Notes under the pieces: generated by a model
Told to the model about the DNA's origin: nothing
Database searches by the model: none
What the model saw: only the letters and a program-made list of their open reading frames with translations
Translations under genes and position numbers: made by a program
DNA from: Chloroflexota bacterium
GTDB lineage: Bacteria; Chloroflexota; Anaerolineae; Aggregatilineales; Phototrophicaceae
Direction of reading: 5' to 3'
Length of the DNA: 64,000 nt
Assembly (NCBI GenBank): GCA_020161935.1
Contig: JAIUNI010000002.1
Span: 310,001-374,000 of the forward strand
Shown: piece by piece, positions 1 through 8,510 of the stretch
How positions within the stretch are numbered: position 1 is the first letter of the stretch
How the letters are laid out: each line of letters opens with the position of its first letter

Positions 1-132
1 GGGTACCGTCGCTGATTGAAGCGCTGCGACTGTCGGATAGTCGGGGTCGGCGGGCGCTGCGGGTTGGGCATGAACCGGGAGGCTCAACAGAAAATTGGCG
101 ATAAGCAGGAACGCAAAACACGATTTTTTCAT
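1..132 (-). CDS. secreted protein, N-terminal fragment (cut by window edge)
   Basis: Only the first 44 codons are inside the window; the gene continues past base 1. ATG at 132 opens a classical signal peptide: MKKS, a hydrophobic core (FAFLLIANFLL), then a likely cleavage after PVHA, followed by a Pro/Ala/Asp-rich mature start. It lies 54 bp downstream of the GT2 glycosyltransferase on the same strand, so the two may be co-transcribed, and an exported partner for a membrane glycosyltransferase would make sense. The function cannot be told from this fragment. The reading is too short for routine ORF lists but the signal-peptide pattern is clear. Confidence 0.6.
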   Translation of the reverse strand, partial: MKKSCFAFLLIANFLLSLPVHAQPAAPADPDYPTVAALQSATVP

Positions 133-186
133 ATGATGAATTACAGCCAGTGACTCAAAATAATGAGATGAGTATATCACTGCCGC

Positions 187-2121
187 TCAAGGCGCGGTTG
201 CTGCCTCATCAAACAGGTTATCGGTATTGACGCTGGTCAAGCCGTGGTCGGTCTTTTCCCAGTAAAACGGCTTGGTGATAAGCTGCCAGAGCGCAATGTA
301 CGAGGCTATGGAGTGCATCGACCAATAGAACGGGTTCGTCAGCGCGTAGCCGATCAGCTTGTCATTGCGGCGTTTAAAGATACCGATCATGTTGAGCAGG
401 ATAGCCGTACCGTTGCCGACGATCAGGCTAAAGAATGCCACGTACCATACCCAGCCCGCGAATACTTCATTCATCCACACCGGTTGGAATACCATCCACA
501 GGGCGAAGAACACCCACATTAACGGGTTGATGAGGAAGATCGCCACCGTACCGCCGATAAACAGGTTATAGCTCAACCAATCCTTGAGGCCGACCTTCCG
601 CAGTAGGATCAGCGGATTGCGGTTGTGTACCAGCCACGTTTGCATGTAGCCCTTGATCCAACGGCTGCGCTGGCGGAGCCAGTTCTTGTAGGCTTTGTTG
701 GCTTCTTCGTAGGTGGTCGAACGGATCACGCCGACGGTATAGCCGTTGCAGGAAGCGCGGATACCCAAATCGGCATCTTCGGTCACGTTGAAGGGGTCCC
801 ACGCGCCAAGCTGTTGCAGCTTATCGAGGCGGAAGTGGTTGCTGGTGCCGCCGAGCGGAATGGGCAGCTTGAGGCGGTCAAGACCCGGCAGCAGCGCGTC
901 GAACCAATAGGTGTATTCGAGGGTGAACATGCGCGTCAGGTAATTTTCACCGGCGTTGAAGTAGTTGAGCGCGGCCTGTACGCAGATCAAGTTATCGCCG
1001 CCGGATTCGAAGGCTGCCACGGCTTTCTTAAGCTGGTCAGCTTCGGGAATATCCTCGGCATCATAGATGGTCACATAGGTGCCACGGCAGAAGTTGAGGC
1101 CATAGTTACAGGCTTTCGGCTTGGTACGCGGCAGACTTTCCGGCACAAGGATGAAACGGAAGAAGCTCGGCGGAGCGGCCTCTTTCGCTTTAGCAATCGT
1201 TTCGAAGTCGTCCTCCTCCATCAGCAGCAGCACGTCGAGCTTTTCGCGCGGGTAGTCGATGCGCGACAGCGCCTTCAGCAAACGCGGCACGACTTCCGGC
1301 TCTTTATAAACCGGCACCAAAATGCTGTAGATCGGCAGTTCGGCATCGTCCAGCGCCCGCACCTGATCCATAAAGATGCTGTCGTCACGTTTGGATTCGC
1401 TGGCGAGGCTGAGGGCAAGTTTGTAGAAAATGGAGACGAGATAAATCGCGCTGATAATCACCACCAGCGCTGCAAGTGTACCGCTGGTGTTCACGAGCAT
1501 CCCCAACACGAACACACCCGTGAGCGTTATGGCGACGGCAATTTGCGGATAGGTGAACACGCGCGAAGCCGACTCATTCGGTCGTGACTCTTTGAGGTGG
1601 TTGACGGCATGGTGCAGCAGCGGCTTTTGGAACAGGTTATTAACCATGCGGGTGACGTTGATTTCGGTGCCGACCATCGCTAATACTTCCGCACCCGGCA
1701 CAATCTTTTGCACCAAGTCCGTCAGCATAACCGCATTGGGATTCACCGCCAAGACGACGACTGTATCGCCGACCTGCCGCAGCGGGCAGAAAAGGTGATG
1801 GATAAGGTCAGCGGGGTTGAACTGGCGGACAAAATCAGCATCGTAATCGAAAAATTCCGAGTCAATCAGGTCACTGATGTAACCAATTTTGTTGGCCTGT
1901 GCCAATTCAGCCGCGTAGTCTTTCGGATTAACGTAACCCATCGCACCCAGAATGTCACGCATGGAGGTGCGATGTTGTTTGTGGATCGTTAGAGCTTCTT
2001 CAAGATGGGCGGGCGAAATACTTTCTTGATCAAGCAGTTGGTACACCGTTTCTTTGTCATCTGCGGGAAGCGTATCAACCGCATCCAGTATCCATTTGTA
2101 GAGGTTTAAAGCTCTTGTCAT
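187..2121 (-). CDS. membrane glycosyltransferase family 2 with N-terminal MshEN/GspE-N-like domain
   Basis: This is a processive-type GT2 enzyme, expected to polymerise or transfer sugars at the inner membrane. Residues about 20-170 resemble the MshEN/T2SSE N-terminal fold, then two membrane segments (about 195-240), the GT-A domain (about 265-500) and several C-terminal membrane helices. Visible catalytic motifs are DAED (DxD), TEDADLG and QRSRW (QxxRW), the last typical of cellulose-synthase-like enzymes. The MshEN-like part lacks the RLG triplet of cyclic-di-GMP binders (SMR at that place), so nucleotide binding is doubtful. ATG at 2121 is chosen; a GTG two codons upstream (2127) is possible, and neither has a strong Shine-Dalgarno. 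The architecture recalls E. coli NfrB, where the order of domains is reversed. The sugar donor and product are unknown. Confidence 0.85.
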   Translation of the reverse strand: MTRALNLYKWILDAVDTLPADDKETVYQLLDQESISPAHLEEALTIHKQHRTSMRDILGAMGYVNPKDYAAELAQANKIGYISDLIDSEFFDYDADFVRQFNPADLIHHLFCPLRQVGDTVVVLAVNPNAVMLTDLVQKIVPGAEVLAMVGTEINVTRMVNNLFQKPLLHHAVNHLKESRPNESASRVFTYPQIAVAITLTGVFVLGMLVNTSGTLAALVVIISAIYLVSIFYKLALSLASESKRDDSIFMDQVRALDDAELPIYSILVPVYKEPEVVPRLLKALSRIDYPREKLDVLLLMEEDDFETIAKAKEAAPPSFFRFILVPESLPRTKPKACNYGLNFCRGTYVTIYDAEDIPEADQLKKAVAAFESGGDNLICVQAALNYFNAGENYLTRMFTLEYTYWFDALLPGLDRLKLPIPLGGTSNHFRLDKLQQLGAWDPFNVTEDADLGIRASCNGYTVGVIRSTTYEEANKAYKNWLRQRSRWIKGYMQTWLVHNRNPLILLRKVGLKDWLSYNLFIGGTVAIFLINPLMWVFFALWMVFQPVWMNEVFAGWVWYVAFFSLIVGNGTAILLNMIGIFKRRNDKLIGYALTNPFYWSMHSIASYIALWQLITKPFYWEKTDHGLTSVNTDNLFDEAATAP

Positions 2122-2205
2122 TAACACACCGGGGTTACTAAGCCGATGTTTTGATTGTAACCCACGAGTTACCCAAGCATTAATGAATATTACAAAATCT
2201 CAATT

Positions 2206-3948
2206 CTACCCATCAATCACTTCTGACAGAATGCCCTGTTCACCAAGAGCCGCCCGTAAGCCTTCAAGCTGGCCTGCGCGGACGATCACCGCCATTGGCC
2301 CCAAACGCGCACCCAAGTAGCGGCGCAGCGCGGGGGTATCGGCGATGCGGTCAAGGGTCTCTGGCGCGGTAGTTCGTAACACCTGTAACTTCTCCAGCGA
2401 CACGGCTGCCGACGCGCCACCCCGCCAATTTTCGAGCAAGCGGGTGATGTTGGCAGGCACAGGCGCATCCCCCAGCGAACGGCTGATGAAGCTGGCGATA
2501 TGTCCGGTGTTGATGCCCTGTTCGGCGGCACGCTGAATGCCCACGCCATCGACTTTATACGTGTAGGGATCACCCGCTGACACCCACGAGGCAAAACGCG
2601 CCGCTTGGAAACGATCCACGCGGGAAACCTTGCGGCTGATGAGCAGCGTGCCATCATCCTTGACCGTGATTTTGTCTTCCGGTTCGGCAGGGGTCGGCCA
2701 CGGCGTTTGCCCGAAGAACGCACGACCATAAGCGGTGAGGCGGGCGGCTTCGTCAGCACGGTCAACCAAGCCCAGCCAGTGCATCGGGCCGGTGATATAA
2801 AATTCGAGGAGTGCGCCTTCAATCGCCTCCCAATTGTCGAAGCCGGTCAGGTATTCGTCGCTGCCCTCGCCGCGAATATACCAGCTTTCGTAGTCCCCGC
2901 CGGGACGTTGGAAGTCCGGCTCGGTTTCCTTGACGGCGTTAATCAGCCCTTCCATCGACCACCATTCCTGCTTGGGAACCAGATCGTTGACGATTTCTAA
3001 GGCGCTGTTACGGGCAACCGCCGCATCATATTCATCGAGTTCGCCTCCGGGTTCGGGGTACAGGCCGGGAACGTGCCACAAATCACGGTAGAAGGTGCTG
3101 GTCTTCCATCCTTCCGCGAGCGCTTGCACCTGCTCGGCGCGGGTCGCCGAAAGCCAGCGGCGGGCTTCGGCGCGTTTGGGGAAGGCTTTGGCGGATTGCA
3201 CTTCGGCAAGGTCGGCGCTGATGGCGAGGCCGAAGGCAAATTCGACCCGTTCGTCGTCGGCCTTCAAGAAATGCTGCTTTAGGGCGGCGGCATCCTCGCC
3301 ATTGATGGACGCGCCATCCATCGCAGGGCTGTAAATCTGCAAGTAGGCGAGCAGCGTCGCCACATCATCCACGATGGACGTATCCGCCTGTTTGATATGC
3401 GTAACCTCGGTCAGTGGTTCGACCAGCGCTTCGTCCGGCAGATCGTCTGCAACCGCCGTTCGGGTGGCTGCCGGCTCGTCTGGCAACTCTTTAAGGTCGG
3501 AGTAGGAGTTCTTCTGACCCGCGAGCAGCCGCCCCAAATCTTCCGGCACATAGACGATGACGCGCGGGCCGGAATCCGCCATCTCGAAGGTTTGGGCGAC
3601 TAAACCGCGATAGAAAAGCGCTTCGGCAACGCTGGCGGGTTTCTCCATCGGCTTCTCGCGCTCAATTTGGGCCATCCCCATCTGGCGGATTTCGCCAAAT
3701 AAACGCCCAAACTTGGCGGCGGGCATTTTACCACCCGACCCCATCAGCATTTGGAGTGCGCCGCGTTGGTCGTCGCCAAGTGCGCTCCACACCGCCTGAG
3801 CGCGGGACGGGTCGAGCATCGCGTCATGCAGGATGCCGAGTGCGGCGGTGCGCTCAAGACCGGTGACATTCACTTTCCAGACTTTCGCCAGCACAGGCAG
3901 CAGTCCAGCATCGGTATCGTCTTGGAGGGTTAAATTCAGTGTTTTCAT
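2206..3948 (-). CDS. XPB/Ssl2-like helicase-associated domain protein (no ATPase motifs)
   Basis: A 580-residue protein whose C-terminal third (about 420-580, with DGTLLISRK, ITRLLENW and PALRRYLGARLG) resembles the helicase-associated C-terminal domain found in bacterial XPB-like proteins (Pfam Helicase_C_3). No Walker A or DEAD-box motif is visible, so it is probably not an active helicase by itself. The N-terminal half is alpha-helical with acidic stretches. ATG at 3948 has an upstream TGGAAA; a TTG six codons upstream (3966) lacks any ribosome site. It is transcribed divergently from lexA. A candidate promoter on its strand is TTGTTC (4035-4040) and TAGAAT (4011-4016) with 18 bp between. 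A DNA-repair or DNA-binding role is inferred only from the domain and the neighbour. Confidence 0.6.
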   Translation of the reverse strand: MKTLNLTLQDDTDAGLLPVLAKVWKVNVTGLERTAALGILHDAMLDPSRAQAVWSALGDDQRGALQMLMGSGGKMPAAKFGRLFGEIRQMGMAQIEREKPMEKPASVAEALFYRGLVAQTFEMADSGPRVIVYVPEDLGRLLAGQKNSYSDLKELPDEPAATRTAVADDLPDEALVEPLTEVTHIKQADTSIVDDVATLLAYLQIYSPAMDGASINGEDAAALKQHFLKADDERVEFAFGLAISADLAEVQSAKAFPKRAEARRWLSATRAEQVQALAEGWKTSTFYRDLWHVPGLYPEPGGELDEYDAAVARNSALEIVNDLVPKQEWWSMEGLINAVKETEPDFQRPGGDYESWYIRGEGSDEYLTGFDNWEAIEGALLEFYITGPMHWLGLVDRADEAARLTAYGRAFFGQTPWPTPAEPEDKITVKDDGTLLISRKVSRVDRFQAARFASWVSAGDPYTYKVDGVGIQRAAEQGINTGHIASFISRSLGDAPVPANITRLLENWRGGASAAVSLEKLQVLRTTAPETLDRIADTPALRRYLGARLGPMAVIVRAGQLEGLRAALGEQGILSEVIDG

Positions 3949-4010
3949 AATTTCCAGTCTAGTCAACTTTGGTTAAAGATGCCATCGAAAAACGCTCTTT
4001 GCCCGCTTAT

Positions 4011-4040
4011 ATTCTACCTAGATAAAGGGAATGCGAACAA
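4011..4040 (-). promoter_or_regulatory. candidate promoter of the XPB-like gene
   Basis: Read on the minus strand: TTGTTC at 4040-4035, an 18-bp spacer, and TAGAAT at 4016-4011. It lies about 60 bp upstream of the ATG at 3948. The SOS box of lexA begins 13 bp further upstream, so LexA could influence both directions. Confidence 0.4.
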
Positions 4041-4044
4041 ATAT

Positions 4045-4074
4045 TTGACAACCGAACCCATGTTCGTCTATACT
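4045..4074 (+). promoter_or_regulatory. lexA promoter
   Basis: Near-consensus sigma-70-type promoter: TTGACA (4045-4050), an 18-bp spacer, TATACT (4069-4074). It is 55 bp upstream of the lexA start codon. The spacer contains the SOS box, which places a bound repressor directly over the polymerase site. Confidence 0.75.
4053..4066. promoter_or_regulatory. SOS box (LexA operator)
   Basis: CGAACCCATGTTCG is a perfect CGAAC-N4-GTTCG dyad, the operator of Gram-positive-type LexA proteins. It sits between the -35 and -10 elements of lexA, which indicates autoregulation. A further CGAAC half-site lies at 4033-4037. Confidence 0.8.
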
Positions 4075-4128
4075 ATAGAACAATCATTCGCGATAGAATC
4101 AAAGCAAGGTTGATAGTAAGGTAATAAC

Positions 4129-4809
4129 ATGAAGGAATTTAATAAACTCTCTGAACGGCAGCGGAATATGCTGCGCTACATCGAGAAGTACACTGCGGAC
4201 AACGGCTTCCCTCCCACCATTCGTCAGATTGGTGAAAACACGGGTATCAACTCGACCTCGGTTGTGAACTACAACCTGAACAAGTTGGTGCAGGCTGGTT
4301 ATCTCACCCGTTCGCAGCACGTTTCGCGCGGGCTGCGCTTGACGGTTCCGGTTCCCGGTGGCGAAAAGAAGCGGGCTGCGTCTGCCGTTCAAGCGGCTGC
4401 GGTCAGCCTCCGTGTGCCAATAATCGCTAACATTTTCGCCAGCAAGCCCGTTCCGGTACCGGAAGACTACAGCTACGACGAAGACAGCATGATCGAAGTC
4501 ACCAAGGACTTGCTGAATGGTACCGATCCGGCCAACGCTTACGCCCTGCGCGTGAAGGGGAACTCGATGATCGACGCGATGATCCGCGAAGGCGACATCG
4601 TGATCTTCCGCCGTCAGGAAACCGCCAACAACGGTGACATGGTGGCTGTGTGGTTGACCGATAAGAACGAAACCACACTCAAGTATTTCCACAATGAAGG
4701 GTCGCGTATCCGCTTAGAACCCGCGCACCCCGAAATGGAATCGATTTACGTTGAGCCGAACAACTGCCGCATCGAAGGCAAGGTGCTGTCGGTCATCCGC
4801 CACGTGTAA
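4129..4809 (+). CDS. lexA: SOS repressor LexA
   Basis: A 226-residue transcriptional repressor of the SOS response. Residues 1-72 form the winged helix-turn-helix (FPPTIRQIGENTGI ... YLTRS); the rest is the S24 latent-protease domain with catalytic Ser146 (GNSM) and Lys184 (TTLKYF). The self-cleavage loop, normally VPxxGxxxAG, reads VPIIANIFAS here, so the expected scissile dipeptide is Ala104-Ser105, not Ala-Gly. The residue after Ala is usually Gly. There is a modest AAGG ribosome site. The gene is preceded by its own operator and promoter and followed by a strong terminator, so it is a single-gene unit. The divergent neighbour is a DNA-associated protein. Identification is firm; whether cleavage is efficient with Ala-Ser is open. 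Confidence 0.93.
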   Translation: MKEFNKLSERQRNMLRYIEKYTADNGFPPTIRQIGENTGINSTSVVNYNLNKLVQAGYLTRSQHVSRGLRLTVPVPGGEKKRAASAVQAAAVSLRVPIIANIFASKPVPVPEDYSYDEDSMIEVTKDLLNGTDPANAYALRVKGNSMIDAMIREGDIVIFRRQETANNGDMVAVWLTDKNETTLKYFHNEGSRIRLEPAHPEMESIYVEPNNCRIEGKVLSVIRHV

Positions 4810-4830
4810 TCGGTTCGTGCCGACTGCTCA

Positions 4831-4859
4831 AGGACGAGGCTCACGCTTCGTCCTTTTTT
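4831..4859 (+). terminator. intrinsic terminator of lexA
   Basis: Seven-bp stem AGGACGA / TCGTCCT followed by a run of T, 21 bp after the lexA stop codon. Confidence 0.85.
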
Positions 4860-4971
4860 ATTGCCCCTTAACGCCTCCTCATACTTGGCGTGTATAAAAA
4901 ACCAATTCGCGTTACACTATTGTTACATAAACTCCTAAAAAACGTTGTTGCGGGTACGAAAAGGTTTTCGC

Positions 4972-6162
4972 ATGACCAGTATTTTTATCTCCTACCGCCG
5001 CGCCGACAGTATGGCCTATACCGGACGCATCTATGACCGCCTCGTGAATGCGTTCGGCGCTCGTCACGTTTTCAAAGACGTGGAAGATATTCCCCCCGGT
5101 GAAGATTTCCGCAGTGTGCTGGATAAAGCGCTGACAGTCGCGGATGTGGTGCTGATCGTGATCGGCCCGCAGTGGCTGATGATAACCGACGACGAGGGCA
5201 AGCGCCGCCTCAACGACCCCACCGATTTCGTCCGCATCGAGGTCGAAACCGCGCTCAAACGCACCGATGTGCTGGTGATTCCGGTGCTGGTCAACAACGC
5301 CACCATGCCGCCTGCCGACTCGCTGCCAGCAGGGCTGAAAGACCTTGCCTTCCGTAACAGTGTGGTGGTGCGAAACGATCCTGACTTTAACCCCGACATC
5401 AACAACCTGATTACGGCGATTGAGAAGCGCGTCAAAGGCAGTTCGTCACGCCTGCCGTTGATCGCAGGGGTGATCGCCGCCGTTCTCATCATCGCGGCGC
5501 TGCTGATTTTTGTGGTGCTGCCGGGGATGAACACCCCCGCCGCCACCAGCACCCCGACCGCCGAGATAATTGTCGTCCCCACGACCGCGCCCACCGATGA
5601 ACCGACGGACGAGCCAACCAGCGTACCGACCGACAGCCCGACTGAAGCGCCAACCATCGCACCCACCGATGAACCGACCGCCGAGGCGACCGAGGCCGCC
5701 ACCGAAGCCGTCGCATCAGCCGCTGATCTAACCCCGACCGTGCTGTATCCCGACGGTCGTGCGCTGCAACTGTTGTACAACGATACCAGCTTCTATGTGC
5801 ATAATCCGGCGACCAACAGCCGTGCGACCATCGCCTTTACACCCTTGAAGTTCGAGGCGCTGGATGCCGATGGTAACCCAATAGACTTTAGCTACAGCGG
5901 CAGCCGTTGGGCGACCGTGAGCGCCAACCTGACGGCGCAGGGCTGCGGTGCGCTGGAGCCGGTACAGCTCCGCCAATTCTTGCGGCCTTCGAGATGCGAG
6001 GTTTACAACGCCAACCGCAACAACCTGCAAAGCAGCGAGTACTTCTGGCGCACCGTTTCCGGCGGCGTGACCTTCCGCGTGTTGTGGAACGACGAGGAAG
6101 TCGGGCGCTGCCCCGTTCAGGCGGGCAGCAACCGCTGTGACATCCTCATCCCGCCGGCATAA
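4972..6162 (+). CDS. TIR domain protein with one membrane helix and an ectodomain
   Basis: A 396-residue membrane protein. Residues 3-100 are a TIR domain (IFISYRRADS start, FKDVEDIPPGEDF, DVVLIVIGPQWL) with Glu90 (or Glu92) in the helix where TIR NADases keep their catalytic Glu. One membrane helix spans about 158-183, then a Thr/Pro/Glu-rich spacer of about 60 residues, then a 130-residue C-terminal domain with four Cys that could form disulfides outside the cell. The layout suggests sensing outside and TIR output inside, either NAD-cleaving or scaffolding; this is inference. ATG at 4972 has AAAAGG upstream and begins right at the domain; a TTG nine codons earlier (4945) is less likely. No partner gene is adjacent, so membership of a known defence system such as Thoeris is not supported. 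Confidence 0.8.
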   Translation: MTSIFISYRRADSMAYTGRIYDRLVNAFGARHVFKDVEDIPPGEDFRSVLDKALTVADVVLIVIGPQWLMITDDEGKRRLNDPTDFVRIEVETALKRTDVLVIPVLVNNATMPPADSLPAGLKDLAFRNSVVVRNDPDFNPDINNLITAIEKRVKGSSSRLPLIAGVIAAVLIIAALLIFVVLPGMNTPAATSTPTAEIIVVPTTAPTDEPTDEPTSVPTDSPTEAPTIAPTDEPTAEATEAATEAVASAADLTPTVLYPDGRALQLLYNDTSFYVHNPATNSRATIAFTPLKFEALDADGNPIDFSYSGSRWATVSANLTAQGCGALEPVQLRQFLRPSRCEVYNANRNNLQSSEYFWRTVSGGVTFRVLWNDEEVGRCPVQAGSNRCDILIPPA

Positions 6163-6167
6163 GCAAC

Positions 6168-6312
6168 CATTTGAAAAGTAGGTTTGTGGTTAATCGGACG
6201 CGATGTATCGCGTCCCTACAAAAATCCGCAGCACAATTTCGTGTTTTGTAGGGACAGTATACATGCTGTCCGGCATTTTCAGAACTTCGCAAATGGTTTC
6301 TAACTTCGCGCA
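6168..6312. repeat. paired-hairpin interspersed element, copy 1
   Basis: Contains the palindrome GGACGCGATGTATCGCGTCC followed by CTACA (6196-6220) and an inverted partner starting TGTAGGGACAG (6247-6272). The flanks are also conserved: the stretch matches, in opposite orientation, 22097-22245. It fills most of the 300-bp gap between the TIR gene and the next gene. Confidence 0.75.
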
Positions 6313-6402
6313 CATCACAACCGAATAGGGCGAGGATTATCTTGCCCTATCACCGCTTTTCCCGCTCCCCATAAATTGCATCAGCTAATATATTCGCTCA
6401 AT

Positions 6403-6430
6403 TTGACAGGTTGGCGTTTTGTGGCACACT
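6403..6430 (+). promoter_or_regulatory. candidate promoter of the secreted TNTP protein
   Basis: TTGACA (6403-6408), a 16-bp spacer, CACACT (6425-6430). Transcription from here would start after the upstream in-frame ATGs near 6419-6450 or close to them, which supports the start at 6464. Confidence 0.5.
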
Positions 6431-6463
6431 CTCCCCATCATGGTTCTTGGCATGGGGGACACA

Positions 6464-8422
6464 ATGATGATTCGTCGCCGTTTAATCGTGTGGGCATCGG
6501 TCAGCATGGTTGGCCTGTTACTGGGGTTGGGGCTGCTGCCTCTGGGGGCGCAGGATGCCGTGTTTATGACCAACACGCCCGCTGCGAGGCTTCAAGCCTT
6601 CGCCACCAATACACCGTCAACAGGCGCACAGCCGCTTTTCGTCACCAACACCCCTCCCGCACTCATTATGTCCACGCCCGAACCCCTGCTGCTGGCTACC
6701 AACACCCCGCAAGCCAACTGGATGAACGCCGCGCCGGACGCACCGATTGGACGATATGCCCTACGACGCTGGGACGACAGCAGCCTGACGCTGGCATGGA
6801 TCGACCAAGTGCGGCGCGTGACAGCCGATTCGCCCGACCGCATCATGGCGCTGCGGCTGTTCCAACAGGAAATCACGCGCCGCTTCCCCGGCACACCACG
6901 CAGCGCTGCCAACCGCGAAGCCCTGCTCAACGCGATGCTGGCCGCGCCGGTCGGCTCGGTCGATGTGCGTCCGGTCATCCGCCCGTATGTCGAGGCGGCT
7001 CTCAACGAACTGCAACCCCCGTATGATGTCGACTCGACCATTGTCTACAAGAACCTGACGATCACGATTGCCCCCGCCAACCTCGACGGGCGGGTGGGCA
7101 AAGGCGCAGTGGTGTTTATCGGTTACACGCCCGACAATGGCAGCCCAACCTACCGCGATGTGGCAATGGCGATCATCGACGAGCAGGGTGTTTACCGCGT
7201 CCCGCAATCGCAGTCGCCCTATCCGGTCGTCAGTTCGACCGTACACTCATCGGGGCTGGTGGATAACCTGAACGGCGACAGCCTGAACGAACTGAGCCTG
7301 ACCGTGATGGAAATGGGCGATATTAACGGCCAGCTTTATGTTTACGGCTGGCGTGGCGGTCAGCCTGTCAACCTCGTCGAACCGGGCAAGCAGGTCATCT
7401 ATGCCGGCACGCAGCGCCCCTTATCCGATGGCTCCGGCTTCGCGGTGGACGAATACCGTCTGGATGACCCCGCGTGGGGCTGCACCAGTTCGCGGGCGGT
7501 CGTGTGGCGCTGGCAGAATAACTTCTTCCGTCCGCCAACAACCTTGCCGGATTTTACCCCGCTGAATACGCTCGCCTGTAACCTTTCGGCAGCCGAGCCG
7601 TTATACGCCATGCCTCCGGCGGATGCCCTGCGGCTGATCGGCAACCTGACCGCGCAGGCCACCGCAGACGACGCAGCAGCAGCCGGACGCGCAGCCATCA
7701 TGGTCGCGATGCTCAACGTGCTGGACGGCAAACCCGATGTTGGCATTCAGCAGATCGCGGGGCTTTCGACCGGAACGCAGCCGGGGACGTGGCTGGATGA
7801 TCAGGTGCAAGCCTTCAAGCAAGCCGCCGCCGCGCCGAACAGCACCCCGCTAACCTTGTGCGCCGCCCTTGAAGCCGCCAGCGAATACGGCGCGTGTGAT
7901 GTGAACGCCGTGCTGACGCGCTTATTCGCCGAGCAGCCTTTCAGCCGCGACACGTCGATTGAGACGCAGGCGGCAGGGTTGGGCTTGCAGGTCGTCAACC
8001 AAACGACGATTAAGGAAGTGGGTAAGGTTGACCGTCCAGCCTACCTTTTCGACCTGACGGGCGACCAATGGTGGTCATTCGGGCCGCTGGGCAAAGACCA
8101 GTACACGGCGGAGGCGATTGATACGCCCATCGGGTTCGAAGCGCCACAGGCCGCGCTGCCGAACATCCTGACCCCACCGCAAACGGCTTACGATGCCCTC
8201 CTCGTCAGGAACGACCCTGCCGAGGCTCTCAATATATTGGATACACTCCAGCGCAGCCGCGCGGGAACGCCGATGGACAGCGCCGGACGTTTCCTACGGG
8301 CGCTCAGTCTTGACCTGCTGGGTGACCGCCGCGCCGCCCAACCCGCTTACTACGAGTTGTGGAGCGAAGACCCTACATCCGTCTGGGGGCAGCTTGCAGC
8401 CGCGCACCTCGAACGGCGATAA
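6464..8422 (+). CDS. secreted protein of unknown function with TNTP repeats
   Basis: A 652-residue exported protein. It opens with MMIRRR, a hydrophobic core and a cleavage-like site GAQ; the start at 6464 has GGGGGA four bases upstream, whereas starts upstream would put 15 extra residues before the signal peptide. The first 60 mature residues carry repeated MTNTP / ATNTP / VTNTP units, a surface-protein spacer common in Chloroflexota. The body contains a VYRVPQ... beta-rich region with NGDSLNELSLTV (about 250-350, resembling FG-GAP/VCBS-like or lipoprotein sensor folds, not certain) and an alpha-helical, TPR-like C-terminus (from about 550). I do not recognise the family. It is followed 88 bp later by the FAH hydrolase, but no shared role is apparent. 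Confidence 0.7.
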   Translation: MMIRRRLIVWASVSMVGLLLGLGLLPLGAQDAVFMTNTPAARLQAFATNTPSTGAQPLFVTNTPPALIMSTPEPLLLATNTPQANWMNAAPDAPIGRYALRRWDDSSLTLAWIDQVRRVTADSPDRIMALRLFQQEITRRFPGTPRSAANREALLNAMLAAPVGSVDVRPVIRPYVEAALNELQPPYDVDSTIVYKNLTITIAPANLDGRVGKGAVVFIGYTPDNGSPTYRDVAMAIIDEQGVYRVPQSQSPYPVVSSTVHSSGLVDNLNGDSLNELSLTVMEMGDINGQLYVYGWRGGQPVNLVEPGKQVIYAGTQRPLSDGSGFAVDEYRLDDPAWGCTSSRAVVWRWQNNFFRPPTTLPDFTPLNTLACNLSAAEPLYAMPPADALRLIGNLTAQATADDAAAAGRAAIMVAMLNVLDGKPDVGIQQIAGLSTGTQPGTWLDDQVQAFKQAAAAPNSTPLTLCAALEAASEYGACDVNAVLTRLFAEQPFSRDTSIETQAAGLGLQVVNQTTIKEVGKVDRPAYLFDLTGDQWWSFGPLGKDQYTAEAIDTPIGFEAPQAALPNILTPPQTAYDALLVRNDPAEALNILDTLQRSRAGTPMDSAGRFLRALSLDLLGDRRAAQPAYYELWSEDPTSVWGQLAAAHLERR

Positions 8423-8510
8423 TAGAGGAAACCATTGGGCGGCAAGGATAGTGCGATATGCTGTATACTCGTCGCACAAGGTCATCATGACAACAAAAGG
8501 ATACTGACAG

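Noticed and set aside
625..1587. 320-residue plus-strand frame opposite the GT2 gene
   Set aside because: It mirrors the codon pattern of the GT2 gene, has no recognisable domain, no ribosome site and a low-complexity composition; an antisense shadow.
4099..4692. 197-residue minus-strand frame opposite lexA
   Set aside because: LexA with operator and promoter is certain; the shadow runs through the lexA promoter.
4945..6162. Thoeris or CBASS-type defence locus around the TIR gene
   Set aside because: No ThsA/SIR2, cyclase or other effector gene lies next to it.
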